Counted from the first letter of the stretch, positions 46,229 through 55,856 are shown. The stretch is 64,000 bases of DNA from Mantamonas sphyraenae (GCA_026936335.1 JAPMXV010000037.1:62001-126000); one strand, 5' to 3'. Notes: generated by a model not told the origin, from the letters alone. Numbers and translations: made by a program.

Positions 46229-47380
46229 GTGTGTGTGTGTGGGGTTGGTTTGGTGTGGCCGGAGTTTGCGCCTCGCCCACATTTTGACGTCTGCAAGTGT
46301 GCAAGAGAACAACAACGGTGTGGAAAGGGGCGGTGGTGTCGGGGAACACTGGGGTGATGGCCATGAGTGGATGAGACTGGGTTGGTTTCCGCGCCCGAAC
46401 CACACCAACTCGAAAACCTCGGAAACTCGCAACCTCAGAAATGTATGCAAAACCCACCACAGAGCCCATTCCACGCAGAAGAGGACACTGACACGACCAC
46501 ACGCACATCACAACAGGTCTTTGCGCGAAATCTTTCCTGTGTTCAGCTGGGTATGTGACGACGAGCGTGTGTTTTTTTTTTCTGGCGGGTTCGCGGCCAC
46601 ATTGCTGTGCAACACACGCACAGCGTGTGCAGCCGCTGTGGACTGTATTGTGTGCATGGAGACGTCTAGACCGTGGCTAGGGTGCATGTGTGTGTTGGGG
46701 TCTGTCCACAGCGGGCTGGAGGCACAACCACCAGACGTGTTGTGTGGGAAAAGTCTCCGAACGACGCGCGCCCTGGTTGTGTCGCCGAGCTGAGCATTGG
46801 CGCCACCGTGGTTTTGGGCCGCTTCCGCGCAAGGGAAGACACGCACACCATGTTGCACACCATCCTCCTTGTATGCTGCACTGTGCGCATGCGCCTATTC
46901 ACTTGGGCGTGTGTCTGGCTGTCCTTATCCACAGGGTGGGCAGTGGGAATTGCCGCTCTGAGCATGCAGAAATTTGGGCTGGCGCGCGTGTGTCCCGATA
47001 CAGATGCATGTGTGCCACCCAACCATACGCATGTGCACCCTTTCTGTGTTTGTGCAGCCCACACAATTTCATGTGTCCAGCCACTGTGCTTTCTGCTGCC
47101 GCCCAGGCCTTGGTCGCCGTTGGGCCGTTGGCCGTTGCTCAGGAAGTGCAGCCCCCCCTTTTTTCCTGGATTTCCGCCCCGCGCCCGCGTCGTGTCTGCA
47201 CGCTGTCGCACGCGGCCCACGGACCACAGCACGCATCTACACAATGTGCATCGCACGCCGATGTGCTGCATGGGCCACGCAGCCCTCTCCAGCATGCCAC
47301 ATGGCCTCGCCCACGGCCTCCAGCTCGCTCGCGGAACAAGACGCTGACCCTCTCTCGCAACTTTTTCATTCCATCCACAG
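46229..47380. other. Upstream exons and promoter of HMG-CoA reductase, unresolved
   Basis: The region between the divergent RCC1 start and the first secure HMG-CoA reductase exon. The 5' part of the reductase gene must lie here. Several candidate splice sites are visible (acceptors near 46515, 46935 and 47380; donors near 46552 and 46869). One frame (about 46858-46980) is hydrophobic (TMLHTILLVCC, then WAVGIAALSMQKFGLA), but no unique in-frame model could be built by hand. No long multi-pass sterol-sensing region is apparent. Confidence 0.45.
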
Positions 47381-49069
47381 GGCTTCTCTCTGCGCCGCTC
47401 CAAGTTCTTGGTGCCTCTGTTTGCCAACAACATCTTTACGCACGGCAACGCGGCTGTGTCCACCTACTTCTCTGCTGGTGATCTCGCCGCCAAGGTGCAG
47501 AGCGAGACCCAGGTGGGCTCGTCCCACCACAACCCGGTGCTGCGCGCCGAGTTCCAGTCCTTCAGCGCCCCCGACCCGCTCATGGTCGACGAGGACGAGG
47601 ACGTGAGCGTGGACGACACCCCCAACGCCAACCCCAACGTCAAGTTCACCACCAAGCTCAAGCCCATGCCCAACGAGGAGCTGCCTCCTGCCTGTGGCAT
47701 CGACCCGCCCGAAGTGGTCAACGCCCCGCTCACCGACGCCCAGGCTGCCAACGAGTACGCAGCCATGAGCGACCAGCAGATTGTCGACCTCGTCCTCGCC
47801 GGCGAGCTGCCGCCGCACAAGCTCGAGAAGGCCCTGGAGGACCTGACTCGCGCCGTGCACATCCGCCGTCTGCTCACCCAGATGGACGTGCAGGAGGTCG
47901 CCTCGTCCGATGACGTGTTTGCTCAGCTGCCCTACGAGAGCTACGACTACTCCAAGGTCATTGGCGCCTGTGCCGAGAACGTGGTCGGCTACGTGCCGAT
48001 CCCCGTGGGCATTGCCGGCCCGCTCATGCTCGACGGCAAGAAGATGACTGTGCCCATGGCCACCACCGAGGGCTGCCTTATTGCCTCCACCCACCGCGGT
48101 ATGAAGGCCATCACCGTCTCTGGCGGTGCCCAGAGCGAGGTTCTGGACAACGGCATGACTCGCGCCCCTGTCCTGCGCACCCCGTCCGTCCGCCACGCCG
48201 CACGCATTGCGCGCTGGCTGGAAGACCCCGTCAACATGGAAGCCATCAAGCAGGAGTTCAACTCGACCTCTCGTTTCGCTCGCCTGCAGGACATCCAGAC
48301 CAAGATTGCAGGCCGCACCGTGTTTCTGCGCTTCAAGAGCACCACGGGCGATGCCATGGGGATGAACATGATCAGCAAGGGTACGGAGAAGGCACTGAAC
48401 GCTCTGCAGGCTCAGTTTCCCGAAGTCGAGGTGCAGTCCGTCAGTGGAAACTACTGCACAGACAAGAAACCTGCTGCGCTCAACTGGATTCAGGGTCGTG
48501 GCAAGAGCGTGGTGGCCGAGGCAATCATCAAGGCCGACGTCGTGCGCGACGTGCTCAAGACAAACGTGGATGACTTGGTGGAGCTCAACAAGAGCAAGAA
48601 CCTGATCGGGTCGGCGATGGCTGCGTCCATCGGCGGCTTCAACGCACACGCAAGCAACATTGTAAGCGCCGTCTTTCTGGCCACGGGCCAGGATGTGGCC
48701 CAGAACGTCGAGTCGTCCAACTGCATTACGCTGATGGACCGTGAGGGAGACGACCTGCGAATTTCCGTGACCATGCCGTCTGTGGAAGTGGGTACGGTCG
48801 GTGGTGGCACGGGCTTGCCTGCCCAGAGTGCCTGTCTGGAGATGTTGGGTGTACGTGGCGCAAACTACGACGAGCCAGGCGCAAACGCCATTCAGCTCGC
48901 ACGAGTCGTGGCCGGCGCCGTCATGGCCGGTGAGCTGTCGTTGATGAGCGCTCTGGCCGCCGGTGACCTGGTCAAGAGCCACATGGAGCACAACCGTGCC
49001 GGTGCCTCGGCCAGCGACGCCTCCCCGAACAAGAAGGTGGTTGCACGCATTGAGGAGATCGACGCCTGA
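47381..49069 (+). CDS. HMGCR: HMG-CoA reductase, catalytic part (N-terminus unresolved)
   Basis: Reduces HMG-CoA to mevalonate with two NADPH, the committed step to sterols and isoprenoids. This is the last exon, 562 codons, following an acceptor at 47379-47380. A linker of about 130 residues precedes the catalytic domain ([20 protein letters not shown] onward). Motifs: [26 protein letters not shown] with the catalytic Glu, [24 protein letters not shown] with the catalytic Lys, [17 protein letters not shown] with the catalytic Asp, [12 protein letters not shown], and the C-terminal catalytic His in [10 protein letters not shown]. It is the eukaryotic class I type. Next to that His, the serine phosphorylated by AMPK in animals is replaced (HNRA instead of HNRS). 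The start codon lies upstream in unresolved exons. Confidence 0.95.
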   Translation, partial: GFSLRRSKFLVPLFANNIFTHGNAAVSTYFSAGDLAAKVQSETQVGSSHHNPVLRAEFQSFSAPDPLMVDEDEDVSVDDTPNANPNVKFTTKLKPMPNEELPPACGIDPPEVVNAPLTDAQAANEYAAMSDQQIVDLVLAGELPPHKLEKALEDLTRAVHIRRLLTQMDVQEVASSDDVFAQLPYESYDYSKVIGACAENVVGYVPIPVGIAGPLMLDGKKMTVPMATTEGCLIASTHRGMKAITVSGGAQSEVLDNGMTRAPVLRTPSVRHAARIARWLEDPVNMEAIKQEFNSTSRFARLQDIQTKIAGRTVFLRFKSTTGDAMGMNMISKGTEKALNALQAQFPEVEVQSVSGNYCTDKKPAALNWIQGRGKSVVAEAIIKADVVRDVLKTNVDDLVELNKSKNLIGSAMAASIGGFNAHASNIVSAVFLATGQDVAQNVESSNCITLMDREGDDLRISVTMPSVEVGTVGGGTGLPAQSACLEMLGVRGANYDEPGANAIQLARVVAGAVMAGELSLMSALAAGDLVKSHMEHNRAGASASDASPNKKVVARIEEIDA

Positions 49070-49170
49070 TTCCGATTCCTCGACGCCACACACACACAAA
49101 TGGAGCAACCCTTTGACATTTATTGTCCTTTTGTCCTTTTGACACTTTGTGCACAAGCACACGTTGCAGC

Positions 49171-49785
49171 TCACGATGCCTCGAGGGTCAACAGTTGCGG
49201 CCCATCGCTTCCATCGTCCTCGGAGCTGAGTCCGAACAAATCCTGCGCCAGAGCAACGACAAACTGGGCGCGGGCTTGCTGTAGATCCGCGTCTGGTTTG
49301 ACCTCGGGGCTTGGAATGGATAGAAAGCGGTAGGAGTCTGGGGTGGTCGTGGCCATGCCGGTCGATTCTTCTTTGCTGGCGGCAGCCTCTTCCTTGCCCT
49401 TTGCACGGCTCTTGACGTGTTTGAGAAAGTTGATCTTTTCTTCGCGCATAGCTCGAATGGCTTCTGCACGGTCTGCCTGGCTGTGGCCCAGGGAGGCGAC
49501 GTCCTGCTGGGCGTGACCAAAGAGAGAGCTTGTTTTCTTGGGTGCCTGATGGGACAGGAAGGAGAGCTTGTCTGAAACGTCGAATGAGGAGGAGTCCAGG
49601 CGAGTCGCTCTGGGCGGTAGGATGGTCCGCATGTTGTGATGGGTCTTGTGGTCAAGAACTTCGGCGCCTTCGTGGTGGCATTCCTCGCAAAGGTCAAAGT
49701 CATCGCATTCTGTGCACTTGTAGCGGACACCAACAAAGTCGCTGCTGTCACACGCGTCGCATGTGACCCCATGGTGGCGGAACAT
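49171..49785 (-). CDS. ZZ-type zinc finger protein, KCMF1-like N-terminus
   Basis: Intronless, 204 aa from the MFRHHGVTCDAC start; this exact position mirrors animal KCMF1 (MSRHEGVSCDAC), so it is preferred over an upstream ATG at 49920 that would add a signal-like hydrophobic stretch and overlap the divergent gene. Residues 9-50 form a ZZ domain: CDAC, YKCTECDDFDLCEECH and the terminal His pair (HKTHHNM). ZZ fingers bind modified histone tails or N-degrons. The rest is charged and helical (ADRAEAIRAMREEKINFLKH), ending in an acidic segment (LFGLSSEDDGSD). The C2H2 and E3 part of KCMF1 is absent, so it is a short relative. Confidence 0.72.
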   Translation of the reverse strand: MFRHHGVTCDACDSSDFVGVRYKCTECDDFDLCEECHHEGAEVLDHKTHHNMRTILPPRATRLDSSSFDVSDKLSFLSHQAPKKTSSLFGHAQQDVASLGHSQADRAEAIRAMREEKINFLKHVKSRAKGKEEAAASKEESTGMATTTPDSYRFLSIPSPEVKPDADLQQARAQFVVALAQDLFGLSSEDDGSDGPQLLTLEAS

Positions 49786-49885
49786 TGTGTGTGGTTGGCT
49801 GGAAGGGCGCAGTGGGGAGCAGGCGAATTGCACGGACTGTGGGAGTGGCGCACATAGAGAACGGGCGAGAAACACAGTCACCAGA

Positions 49886-52690
49886 ATGAGTATCACAAGT
49901 ACACAGGGCGAGAAGCCCATGGCACAGTCGATGATAGAACGGATGGAGCGTCTGCAGGCGATTGTTGCGAAATGCGATCAGCAGTTGGCGCCTCTGTTCA
50001 AAGGAGAGTGCGAGACGGACAGTGGAAGAGCTGTTGAGGCAGTGTCCGATTCTCCCAAGATGGAGAGTGAGGTGCAGAAGTTCTACGAGGACATGCGAGC
50101 ACAGAAGGAGGAGAAGCGACAAGCGGCGCGCAAGCTGCGGATGGACACCGCAGAGGACGGCGAAGCAGGAAAGGGAGACAGGAAGAACGGGAGGGACTTG
50201 AATACGCAGCGCTCTATAACGAAAGGAGAGCAGATCCCCGCTACAGGCACGGACAGCCCGAGTATCAAGGCCGGAAGCAAATTCGGCGCGGGGTTGAAGA
50301 AGAGCAGCGGGTTTGGAAGCAAGAAGGAGTCGACGGGAGGGACGACAAGTGGGTGGAAGACATCCAAGGCATCAGGGTTGGGCACACGGAAGTTTGGCAT
50401 CAAGAAGCAACCGGAGAGTGAAGGGGAGGAAGAGACAAGGACTGAGGAGACTGAGGAGGCTGCGGAGGCTGCGGAAGCACCCGAGGAAGGAGAGGATGCG
50501 GGAAGCAAGGCCAGTGAGGCAAGTGAGGCAGATGCAGGTGGGGATGCAACGGATGAGGAAGGTGGGAAACCACGTGTGAGCAAGTTCAGCGCGGGGTTGA
50601 AGAAGAGCAGCGGGTTTGGAAGCAAGAAGGAGACGACGGGAGGGACGACAAGTGGGTGGAAGACATCCAAGGCATCGGGGTTGGGCACACGGAAGTTTGG
50701 CATCAAGAAGCAACCGGAGAGTGAAGGGGAGGAAGAGACAAGGACGGCGGAGACTGAGGAGGCTGCGGAGGCTGCAGATGCACCCGAGGAAGGAGAGGAT
50801 GCGGGAAGCAAGGCCAATGAGGCAAGTGAGGCAGATGCGGGTGGGGATGCAACGGATGAGGAGGGTGCGAAACCACGTGTGAGCAAGTTCAGCGCGGGGT
50901 TGAAGAAGAGCAGTGGGTTTGGAAGCAAGAAGGAGTCGACGGGAGGGACGACAAGTGGGTGGAAGACATCCAAGGCATCGGGGTTGGGCACACGGAAGTT
51001 TGGCATCAAGAAGCAACCGGAGAGTGAAGGGGAGGAAGAGACAAGGACGGCGGAGACTGAGGAGGCTGCGGAGGCTGCAGATGCACCCGAGGAAGGAGAG
51101 GATGCGGGAAGCAAGGCCAATGAGGCAAGTGAGGCAGATGCAGGTGGGGATGCAACGGATGAGGAGGGTGTGAAACCACGCGTGAGCAAGTTCAGCGCGG
51201 GGTTGAAGAAGAGCAGTGGGTTTGGTAGCAAGAAGGAGTCGACGGGAGGGACGACAAGTGGGTGGAAGACATCCAAGGCATCGGGGTTGGGCACACGGAA
51301 GTTTGGCATCAAGAAGCAACCGGAGAGTGAAGGGGAGGAAGAGACAAGGACGGCGGAGACTGAGGAGGCTGCGGAGGCTGCAGATGCACCCGAGGAAGGA
51401 GAGGATGCGGGAAGCAAGGCCAATGAGGCAAGTGAGGCAGATGCAGGTGGGGATGCAACGGATGAGGAGGGTGCGAAACCACGTGTGAGCAAGTTCAGCG
51501 CGGGGTTGAAGAAGAGCAGTGGGTTTGGAAGCAAGAAGGAGTCGACGGGAGGGACGACAAGTGGGTGGAAGACATCCAAGGCATCGGGGTTGGGCACACG
51601 GAAGTTTGGCATCAAGAAGCAACCGGAGAGTGAAGGGGAGGAAGAGACAAGGACGGCGGAGACTGAGGAGGCTGCGGAGGCTGCAGATGCACCCGAGGAA
51701 GGAGAGGATGCGGGAAGCAAGGCCAATGAGGCAAGTGAGGCAGATGCAGGTGGGGATGCAACGGATGAGGAGGGTGTGAAACCACGCGTGAGCAAGTTCA
51801 GCGCGGGGTTGAAGAAGAGCAGTGGGTTTGGTAGCAAGAAGGAGACGACGGGAGGGACGACAAGTGGGTGGAAGACATCCAAGGCATCGGGGTTGGGCAC
51901 ACGGAAGTTTGGCATCAAGAAGCAACCGGAGAGTGAAGGGGAGGAAGAGACAAGGACGGCGGAGACTGAGGAGGCTGCGGAGGCTGCAGATGCACCCGAG
52001 GAAGGAGAGGATGCGGGAAGCAAGGCCAATGAGGCAAGTGAGGCAGATGCAGGTGGGGATGCAACGGATGAGGAGGGTGCGAAACCACGTGTGAGCAAGT
52101 TCAGCGCGGGGTTGAAGAAGAGCAGCGGGTTTGGTAGCAAGAAGGAGTCGACGGGAGGGACGACAAGTGGGTGGAAGACATCCAAGGCATCGGGGTTGGG
52201 CACACGGAAGTTTGGCATCAAGAAGCAACCGGAGAGTGAAGGGGAGGAAGAGACAAGGACGGCGGAGACTGAGGAGGCTGCGGAGGCTGCAGATGCACCC
52301 GAGGAAGGAGAGGATGCGGGAAGCAAGGCCAATGAGGCAAGTGAGGCAGATGCAGGTGGGGATGCAACGGATGAGGAGGGTGGGAAACCACGTGTGAGCA
52401 AGTTCAGCGCGGGGTTGAAGAAGAGCAGCGGGTTTGGAAGCAAGAAGGAGACGACGGGAGGGACGACAAGTGGGTGGAAGACATCCAAGGCATCGGGGCT
52501 GGGCACACGGAAGTTTGGCATCAAGAAGCAACCGGATGGTGAAGGGGAGGAAGAGACAAGGACGGCGGAGACTGCGGAGGCTGCGGAAGCACCCGAGGAA
52601 GGAGAGGATGCGGGAAGCAAGGCCAATGAGGCAAGTGAGGCAGATGCAGGTGGGGATGCAACGGATGAGGAGGTGGGAAACCACGTGTGA
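49886..52690 (+). CDS. Repetitive protein, 5' part with eight 101-residue repeats
   Basis: 934 codons. Residues about 1-130 form a charged helical region (MIERMERLQAIVAKCDQQL). Then come eight near-identical 101-aa (303-bp) units. Each has a basic half (SKFSAGLKKSSGFGSKKE, TTSGWKTSKASGLGTRKFG) and an acidic half (EGEEETRTAETEEAAEAA, EASEADAGGDATDEE). The frame ends at 52690 just after the eighth unit because one G is missing relative to every earlier junction. Diverged forms of the same unit recur in the downstream frame (52755-54914), so this is very likely the first part of one long gene, broken here by mutation, sequencing error or an unrecognised intron. The function is unknown. The start at 49886 is uncertain (49919 also possible). 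Confidence 0.7.
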   Translation: MSITSTQGEKPMAQSMIERMERLQAIVAKCDQQLAPLFKGECETDSGRAVEAVSDSPKMESEVQKFYEDMRAQKEEKRQAARKLRMDTAEDGEAGKGDRKNGRDLNTQRSITKGEQIPATGTDSPSIKAGSKFGAGLKKSSGFGSKKESTGGTTSGWKTSKASGLGTRKFGIKKQPESEGEEETRTEETEEAAEAAEAPEEGEDAGSKASEASEADAGGDATDEEGGKPRVSKFSAGLKKSSGFGSKKETTGGTTSGWKTSKASGLGTRKFGIKKQPESEGEEETRTAETEEAAEAADAPEEGEDAGSKANEASEADAGGDATDEEGAKPRVSKFSAGLKKSSGFGSKKESTGGTTSGWKTSKASGLGTRKFGIKKQPESEGEEETRTAETEEAAEAADAPEEGEDAGSKANEASEADAGGDATDEEGVKPRVSKFSAGLKKSSGFGSKKESTGGTTSGWKTSKASGLGTRKFGIKKQPESEGEEETRTAETEEAAEAADAPEEGEDAGSKANEASEADAGGDATDEEGAKPRVSKFSAGLKKSSGFGSKKESTGGTTSGWKTSKASGLGTRKFGIKKQPESEGEEETRTAETEEAAEAADAPEEGEDAGSKANEASEADAGGDATDEEGVKPRVSKFSAGLKKSSGFGSKKETTGGTTSGWKTSKASGLGTRKFGIKKQPESEGEEETRTAETEEAAEAADAPEEGEDAGSKANEASEADAGGDATDEEGAKPRVSKFSAGLKKSSGFGSKKESTGGTTSGWKTSKASGLGTRKFGIKKQPESEGEEETRTAETEEAAEAADAPEEGEDAGSKANEASEADAGGDATDEEGGKPRVSKFSAGLKKSSGFGSKKETTGGTTSGWKTSKASGLGTRKFGIKKQPDGEGEEETRTAETAEAAEAPEEGEDAGSKANEASEADAGGDATDEEVGNHV
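50276..52689 (+). repeat. Tandem array of eight 303-bp units
   Basis: Units begin at 50276, 50579, 50882, 51185, 51488, 51791, 52094 and 52397. They are almost identical at nucleotide level. Variant positions alternate (GCG versus GTG before AAACCACG, GGAAGC versus GGTAGC), so units 3-4 and 5-6 repeat as a 606-bp dimer. Unit 8 is 9 bp shorter in its acidic half plus 1 bp missing at its end. Confidence 0.95.
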
Positions 52691-52815
52691 GCAAGTTTAG
52701 CGCGGGGTTGAAGAAGAGCAGCGGGTTTAGTGCCAAGTACAAGACGACGGGACGGTGGAAGACATCCAAGGAGTCGGGAGGGGGACACTGAAGTTTGGCG
52801 TCAGGAAGCAAACCG
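52690..52815 (+). pseudogene. Decayed ninth repeat unit with two single-base deletions
   Basis: The basic half of the repeat is still recognisable (KFSAGLKKSSGF, then a shortened WKTSKESG). It differs from the other units by many substitutions, an in-frame deletion (TGGTTSG shortened to TGR) and two single-base losses: one at the junction (GAGGAGGTGGG for GAGGAGGGTGGG, about 52671-52676) and one near 52788-52794 (GGACACTGAAG for GGCACACGGAAG). Together these shift the frame twice and connect to the downstream open frame. Confidence 0.7.
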
Positions 52816-54914
52816 AAGAGACCAACACCACTGAAGCAGAGGGCAGTAGCGAGGATGGCTCTTCGCCACAGGAGTCCAAACCGAGCAAGTTTGCCCTCAA
52901 TGCCAAGAAGAGCATGGGCTCGGAGAGCAGGTTTGCTTCATCGACTTGGCGTACATCCAAAACGTCATCCAACGCCCTCAGCAAGTCTCCAGGTGACAAA
53001 ACGGTGCCCAAACGCACGTTCGGTGCGCGTACATCGAAGCCGTCCACCTCACCAGCAGGTGGGTTTCGCAAGTCCAAAGCAGCAGCAGCTGGTATCCGGC
53101 AAGTGGCAGCCAAGGCCTCATGCAGCTGGGACCCAGTGGCGTATGCAGATTTGCCCAAGTGCCCCAATTGCCACGGCCGTGGCATCCGTCTCATCAAGAG
53201 CCCGTCTGGCTTTTGCAACCATTGTTGCCGTCTTCTTGGCCATGAACCCGTGGCAGAGGAGCTGCCATCGTGGGATATCCGCAAGACTGGAGGATTCAAG
53301 AAGAGCAAGGCCCAGCAGTACGGCACACGTGCACTGAAGAAGAAAGACGACGCCGACTCTGCCACCGGCGCCGCCACCACAGCCGAGGTTGAGAAGCCAG
53401 AAGCTGCTCCGGCACCTCCTGTGGTTGACGACGACGATATCAGCACAACTGCAGCACACAAAGAGGAGGCCATCCCCACGAGTGCTTCTGAGCGGGCTGC
53501 CCTGGAGTTGGTATCCACACGCAGACCCAGTTTGGGTCAAAAGTCGACATCGTGGCAACCCCCGCGTGCTCAAACCTCACTGCGTAAGGCCACAAGCATG
53601 TCACGCAACCCCTTTGGCAACAAGTTTCAGGACGATCTGGAGTTCGCCCTGGCAGCCACCGAAGGCGCTTCCAACACATCCGACTCGGCCGAAGATGATG
53701 GTGATGGCCCAGGATCTGCACCCACGCCCAACCCGCTGCGTAGTCACGGTGACGGCGGAGACGACGACAACAACGACGACGGCGGCGGCGATGACGACGA
53801 TTTTGAACGCACCATCCAGCCACCCGGTCGATCACGCAGTCTGCTTGCTGCCAAACGCAACCCGTTTGTGGTCGGCAAGCAGAACAATGGCGGCGACGGC
53901 GACCACGCGAACACCAAGCCTGTGTTTGCCAAGAAGCCCTCGTTCAAATCCAGCAAGAGCATCGGACCCATTCCACTGAGCAAAGACGCCGCCTCTGCCT
54001 TTCGCAAGTCGCCACAGGCGCAGCGCATGCGCGAGGCGGCAGACGAAAGTGCGACGGCCGCCGACCACGTCCAACCTTCCCAAGCGGAGCCCCAACGCGA
54101 TGACCTTATGTCACCCATCGACGACCCGGAAACGCCCAAAAAGACAAGTGGGCTGACCATCACACTGAGCACACCCGACGAGGAGGACTTTGAGCTTGCT
54201 GTGGAGAAACACACCGTGCCAAGTGCAGACATCGCGGCTGCAGAGGGCCATACAGATGAGGCAGCACCGGCCACCAAAGAAGTCGCACATGACACTGCAC
54301 CTGAGGTGGTGGCGGAGGCGACGGAGCAACAGGAGGACGACACTGTTCCCAAGCCAAAACCATCGCTCAACCGGTTTGGCAGCATGCAGCGCAGGAGTCG
54401 CCCTTTCGGTGCCTCAAGCACCACGAAAACGCAGGACACAGACGACAATGCGCAGGGAAACAGCAGCACAGCAAACACAGACAAGGAACCCAAGGAGGAA
54501 CCCAAAACGGAGGCCCCCAAACCAAGCCGATTTGGCGCAGGCCGCATCAGCAAGTCTGCCGCCGCCGATGGAGAAAGTGCCACAGGCACATCCTCATGGA
54601 GGAGACCAAAGGCGTCTGCACAGAGTCGACTGGCATCCAACGCACGTACGAAAGCAAGTGCCGAGGATGGGACAGGCGGATCTGGGCGCAAGCTCCTCTT
54701 TGGTGGCAAAACAAAAGACGAGGTATCGTCGTCGTTTGCATCGTTTGGAAGCGGGGAGCGAAGCACTCGCTCGTCACAACGCATGGGAAAGAGTTTCAAC
54801 ACAATCCGGGGCGGCTCCGAGTCCGCCTCGCCAAAGCGTGACAACGATTCCGAGAAGAGCACACCTAGCAGACCCAAGGACAGTAAGGTGAACGCATGGT
54901 TGGATGAAGATTGA
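52755..54914 (+). CDS. Repetitive protein, 3' part with zinc-ribbon-like motif
   Basis: Open frame of 719 codons, probably the continuation of the upstream repeat gene rather than an independent start. It carries diverged copies of the same unit: SKFALNAKKSMGSESRF with TWRTSKTSS near its start and SRFGAGRISKSA with SSWRRPKASAQ near its end. Around residue 135 is a four-cysteine motif, CPNCHGRG then CNHCC, which could bind zinc. The remainder is disordered, rich in Ser, Thr, Asp and Pro, with Arg-Asn-Pro-Phe repeats (RNPFGNKF, RNPFVVGK). No enzymatic domain is seen. Candidate roles (cytoskeletal or chromatin scaffold) are guesses. The true 5' boundary cannot be set from sequence alone. Confidence 0.65.
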   Translation: MEDIQGVGRGTLKFGVRKQTEETNTTEAEGSSEDGSSPQESKPSKFALNAKKSMGSESRFASSTWRTSKTSSNALSKSPGDKTVPKRTFGARTSKPSTSPAGGFRKSKAAAAGIRQVAAKASCSWDPVAYADLPKCPNCHGRGIRLIKSPSGFCNHCCRLLGHEPVAEELPSWDIRKTGGFKKSKAQQYGTRALKKKDDADSATGAATTAEVEKPEAAPAPPVVDDDDISTTAAHKEEAIPTSASERAALELVSTRRPSLGQKSTSWQPPRAQTSLRKATSMSRNPFGNKFQDDLEFALAATEGASNTSDSAEDDGDGPGSAPTPNPLRSHGDGGDDDNNDDGGGDDDDFERTIQPPGRSRSLLAAKRNPFVVGKQNNGGDGDHANTKPVFAKKPSFKSSKSIGPIPLSKDAASAFRKSPQAQRMREAADESATAADHVQPSQAEPQRDDLMSPIDDPETPKKTSGLTITLSTPDEEDFELAVEKHTVPSADIAAAEGHTDEAAPATKEVAHDTAPEVVAEATEQQEDDTVPKPKPSLNRFGSMQRRSRPFGASSTTKTQDTDDNAQGNSSTANTDKEPKEEPKTEAPKPSRFGAGRISKSAAADGESATGTSSWRRPKASAQSRLASNARTKASAEDGTGGSGRKLLFGGKTKDEVSSSFASFGSGERSTRSSQRMGKSFNTIRGGSESASPKRDNDSEKSTPSRPKDSKVNAWLDED

Positions 54915-54921
54915 TGGCCAA

Positions 54922-55839
54922 ATGTCCACCAACCGCACATGCGCACCAAGCGCAACCACAATGAACATTGTTTCCACAGCCTGGAACCTCGACGGTGACA
55001 TCACCATCAACGACATCCCCACAGGAGAACCGGCCTGTTTGATGAAACCTAACGGGTGTACAGAGCGCTGTGTGGTGACTCTGCAACCATGCGAGGGGGC
55101 CTGTGTGCTGCAGACACTGCGCGTGTGCACCTCGGCACGCGTCGCCGAACTGTACATGGACGACGAGTACATCGGCAGCCAGCGCATGTCTGAAGACAAA
55201 GACCCATCTGGACTCAACCTCATTGATTTTGTACCCCAGCGTCGCCTCGTACGCTCGCTCCAGCTCAAGCTCTTGTCGCTCAGCCCTTCCGACCGCTGCC
55301 ACGTGGCATACATCAGTTTCGACGGGCCCAGTGGCCCTTCAGAGGGTTCCTCAAATGCACAGTCAGCGCAGCAGGTCTCTTCTTGCCCTTCCGAGTCCTC
55401 CTCCGACGCTCTGGACACAGACAAAGTCCAGGAAATGCTCAACCAGATGGGGGTGCAACGCACAGTGCCCAAACTGCCCTCCTCCTCCTCCTCCTCCTCA
55501 TCCTCTTCATCCTCGGGCGCCTCTGAACAAAGCATGATGCTGATGATGGCCATGATGCAGGGCATGGGCGGTGGCAGCAGTCGCGGCAGCGGGATCGCGT
55601 CGACCCCCGCTGCCTCCACCTCTGCAGAAGCACCTGCATCCCCCGTGCAGCCAGAGGGACTTGAACTTCAACCGGACAAAGACACATACACACGCAACGA
55701 GGTGGCTTCGCTGATCAAAAACATCCAACAGGAGAATCGTGCCCGCTTCGAAGACATGGAGAGGCGATTGGCCTCGCTGGAAGCCATGGCATCCATGGCC
55801 ATGGCCTGGCGATCCAATCAGGGAAGTGGGAATACGTAG
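54922..55839 (+). CDS. Ser-rich protein with C-terminal coiled coil, possibly PAAT-like
   Basis: About 305 aa (alternative starts at 54904, overlapping the preceding stop by 11 nt, and at 54961). Residues about 15-140 form a Cys-containing beta-rich domain (VVTLQPCEGACVLQTLRV, AELYMDDEYIG, HVAYISFDGPSG). A Ser tract, Met/Gly-rich stretch (MMLMMAMMQGMGGG) and short C-terminal coiled coil (ENRARFEDMERRLASLEAM) follow. The order of domain, linker and C-terminal helix recalls the animal protein PAAT (C10orf88), but the match is weak and made from memory. It begins within 10 nt of the previous stop. Convergent with the ankyrin-LRR-Roc gene, 17 nt between stops. Confidence 0.6.
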   Translation: MSTNRTCAPSATTMNIVSTAWNLDGDITINDIPTGEPACLMKPNGCTERCVVTLQPCEGACVLQTLRVCTSARVAELYMDDEYIGSQRMSEDKDPSGLNLIDFVPQRRLVRSLQLKLLSLSPSDRCHVAYISFDGPSGPSEGSSNAQSAQQVSSCPSESSSDALDTDKVQEMLNQMGVQRTVPKLPSSSSSSSSSSSSGASEQSMMLMMAMMQGMGGGSSRGSGIASTPAASTSAEAPASPVQPEGLELQPDKDTYTRNEVASLIKNIQQENRARFEDMERRLASLEAMASMAMAWRSNQGSGNT

Positions 55840-55856
55840 TGAGCCATCCATTTTGT

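Noticed and set aside
49786-49920. Upstream start adding a signal-like segment to the ZZ-finger protein
   Set aside because: The family start (MxRHxGVxCDAC) fits the downstream ATG, and the extension overlaps the divergent gene's first exon.
50083-52788. Minus-strand open frames of 901 and 770 codons across the repeat array
   Set aside because: They are the antisense of the 303-bp repeats; any stop-free frame in one unit is multiplied through the array. They encode low-complexity Ser/Leu/Arg repeats with no domain.
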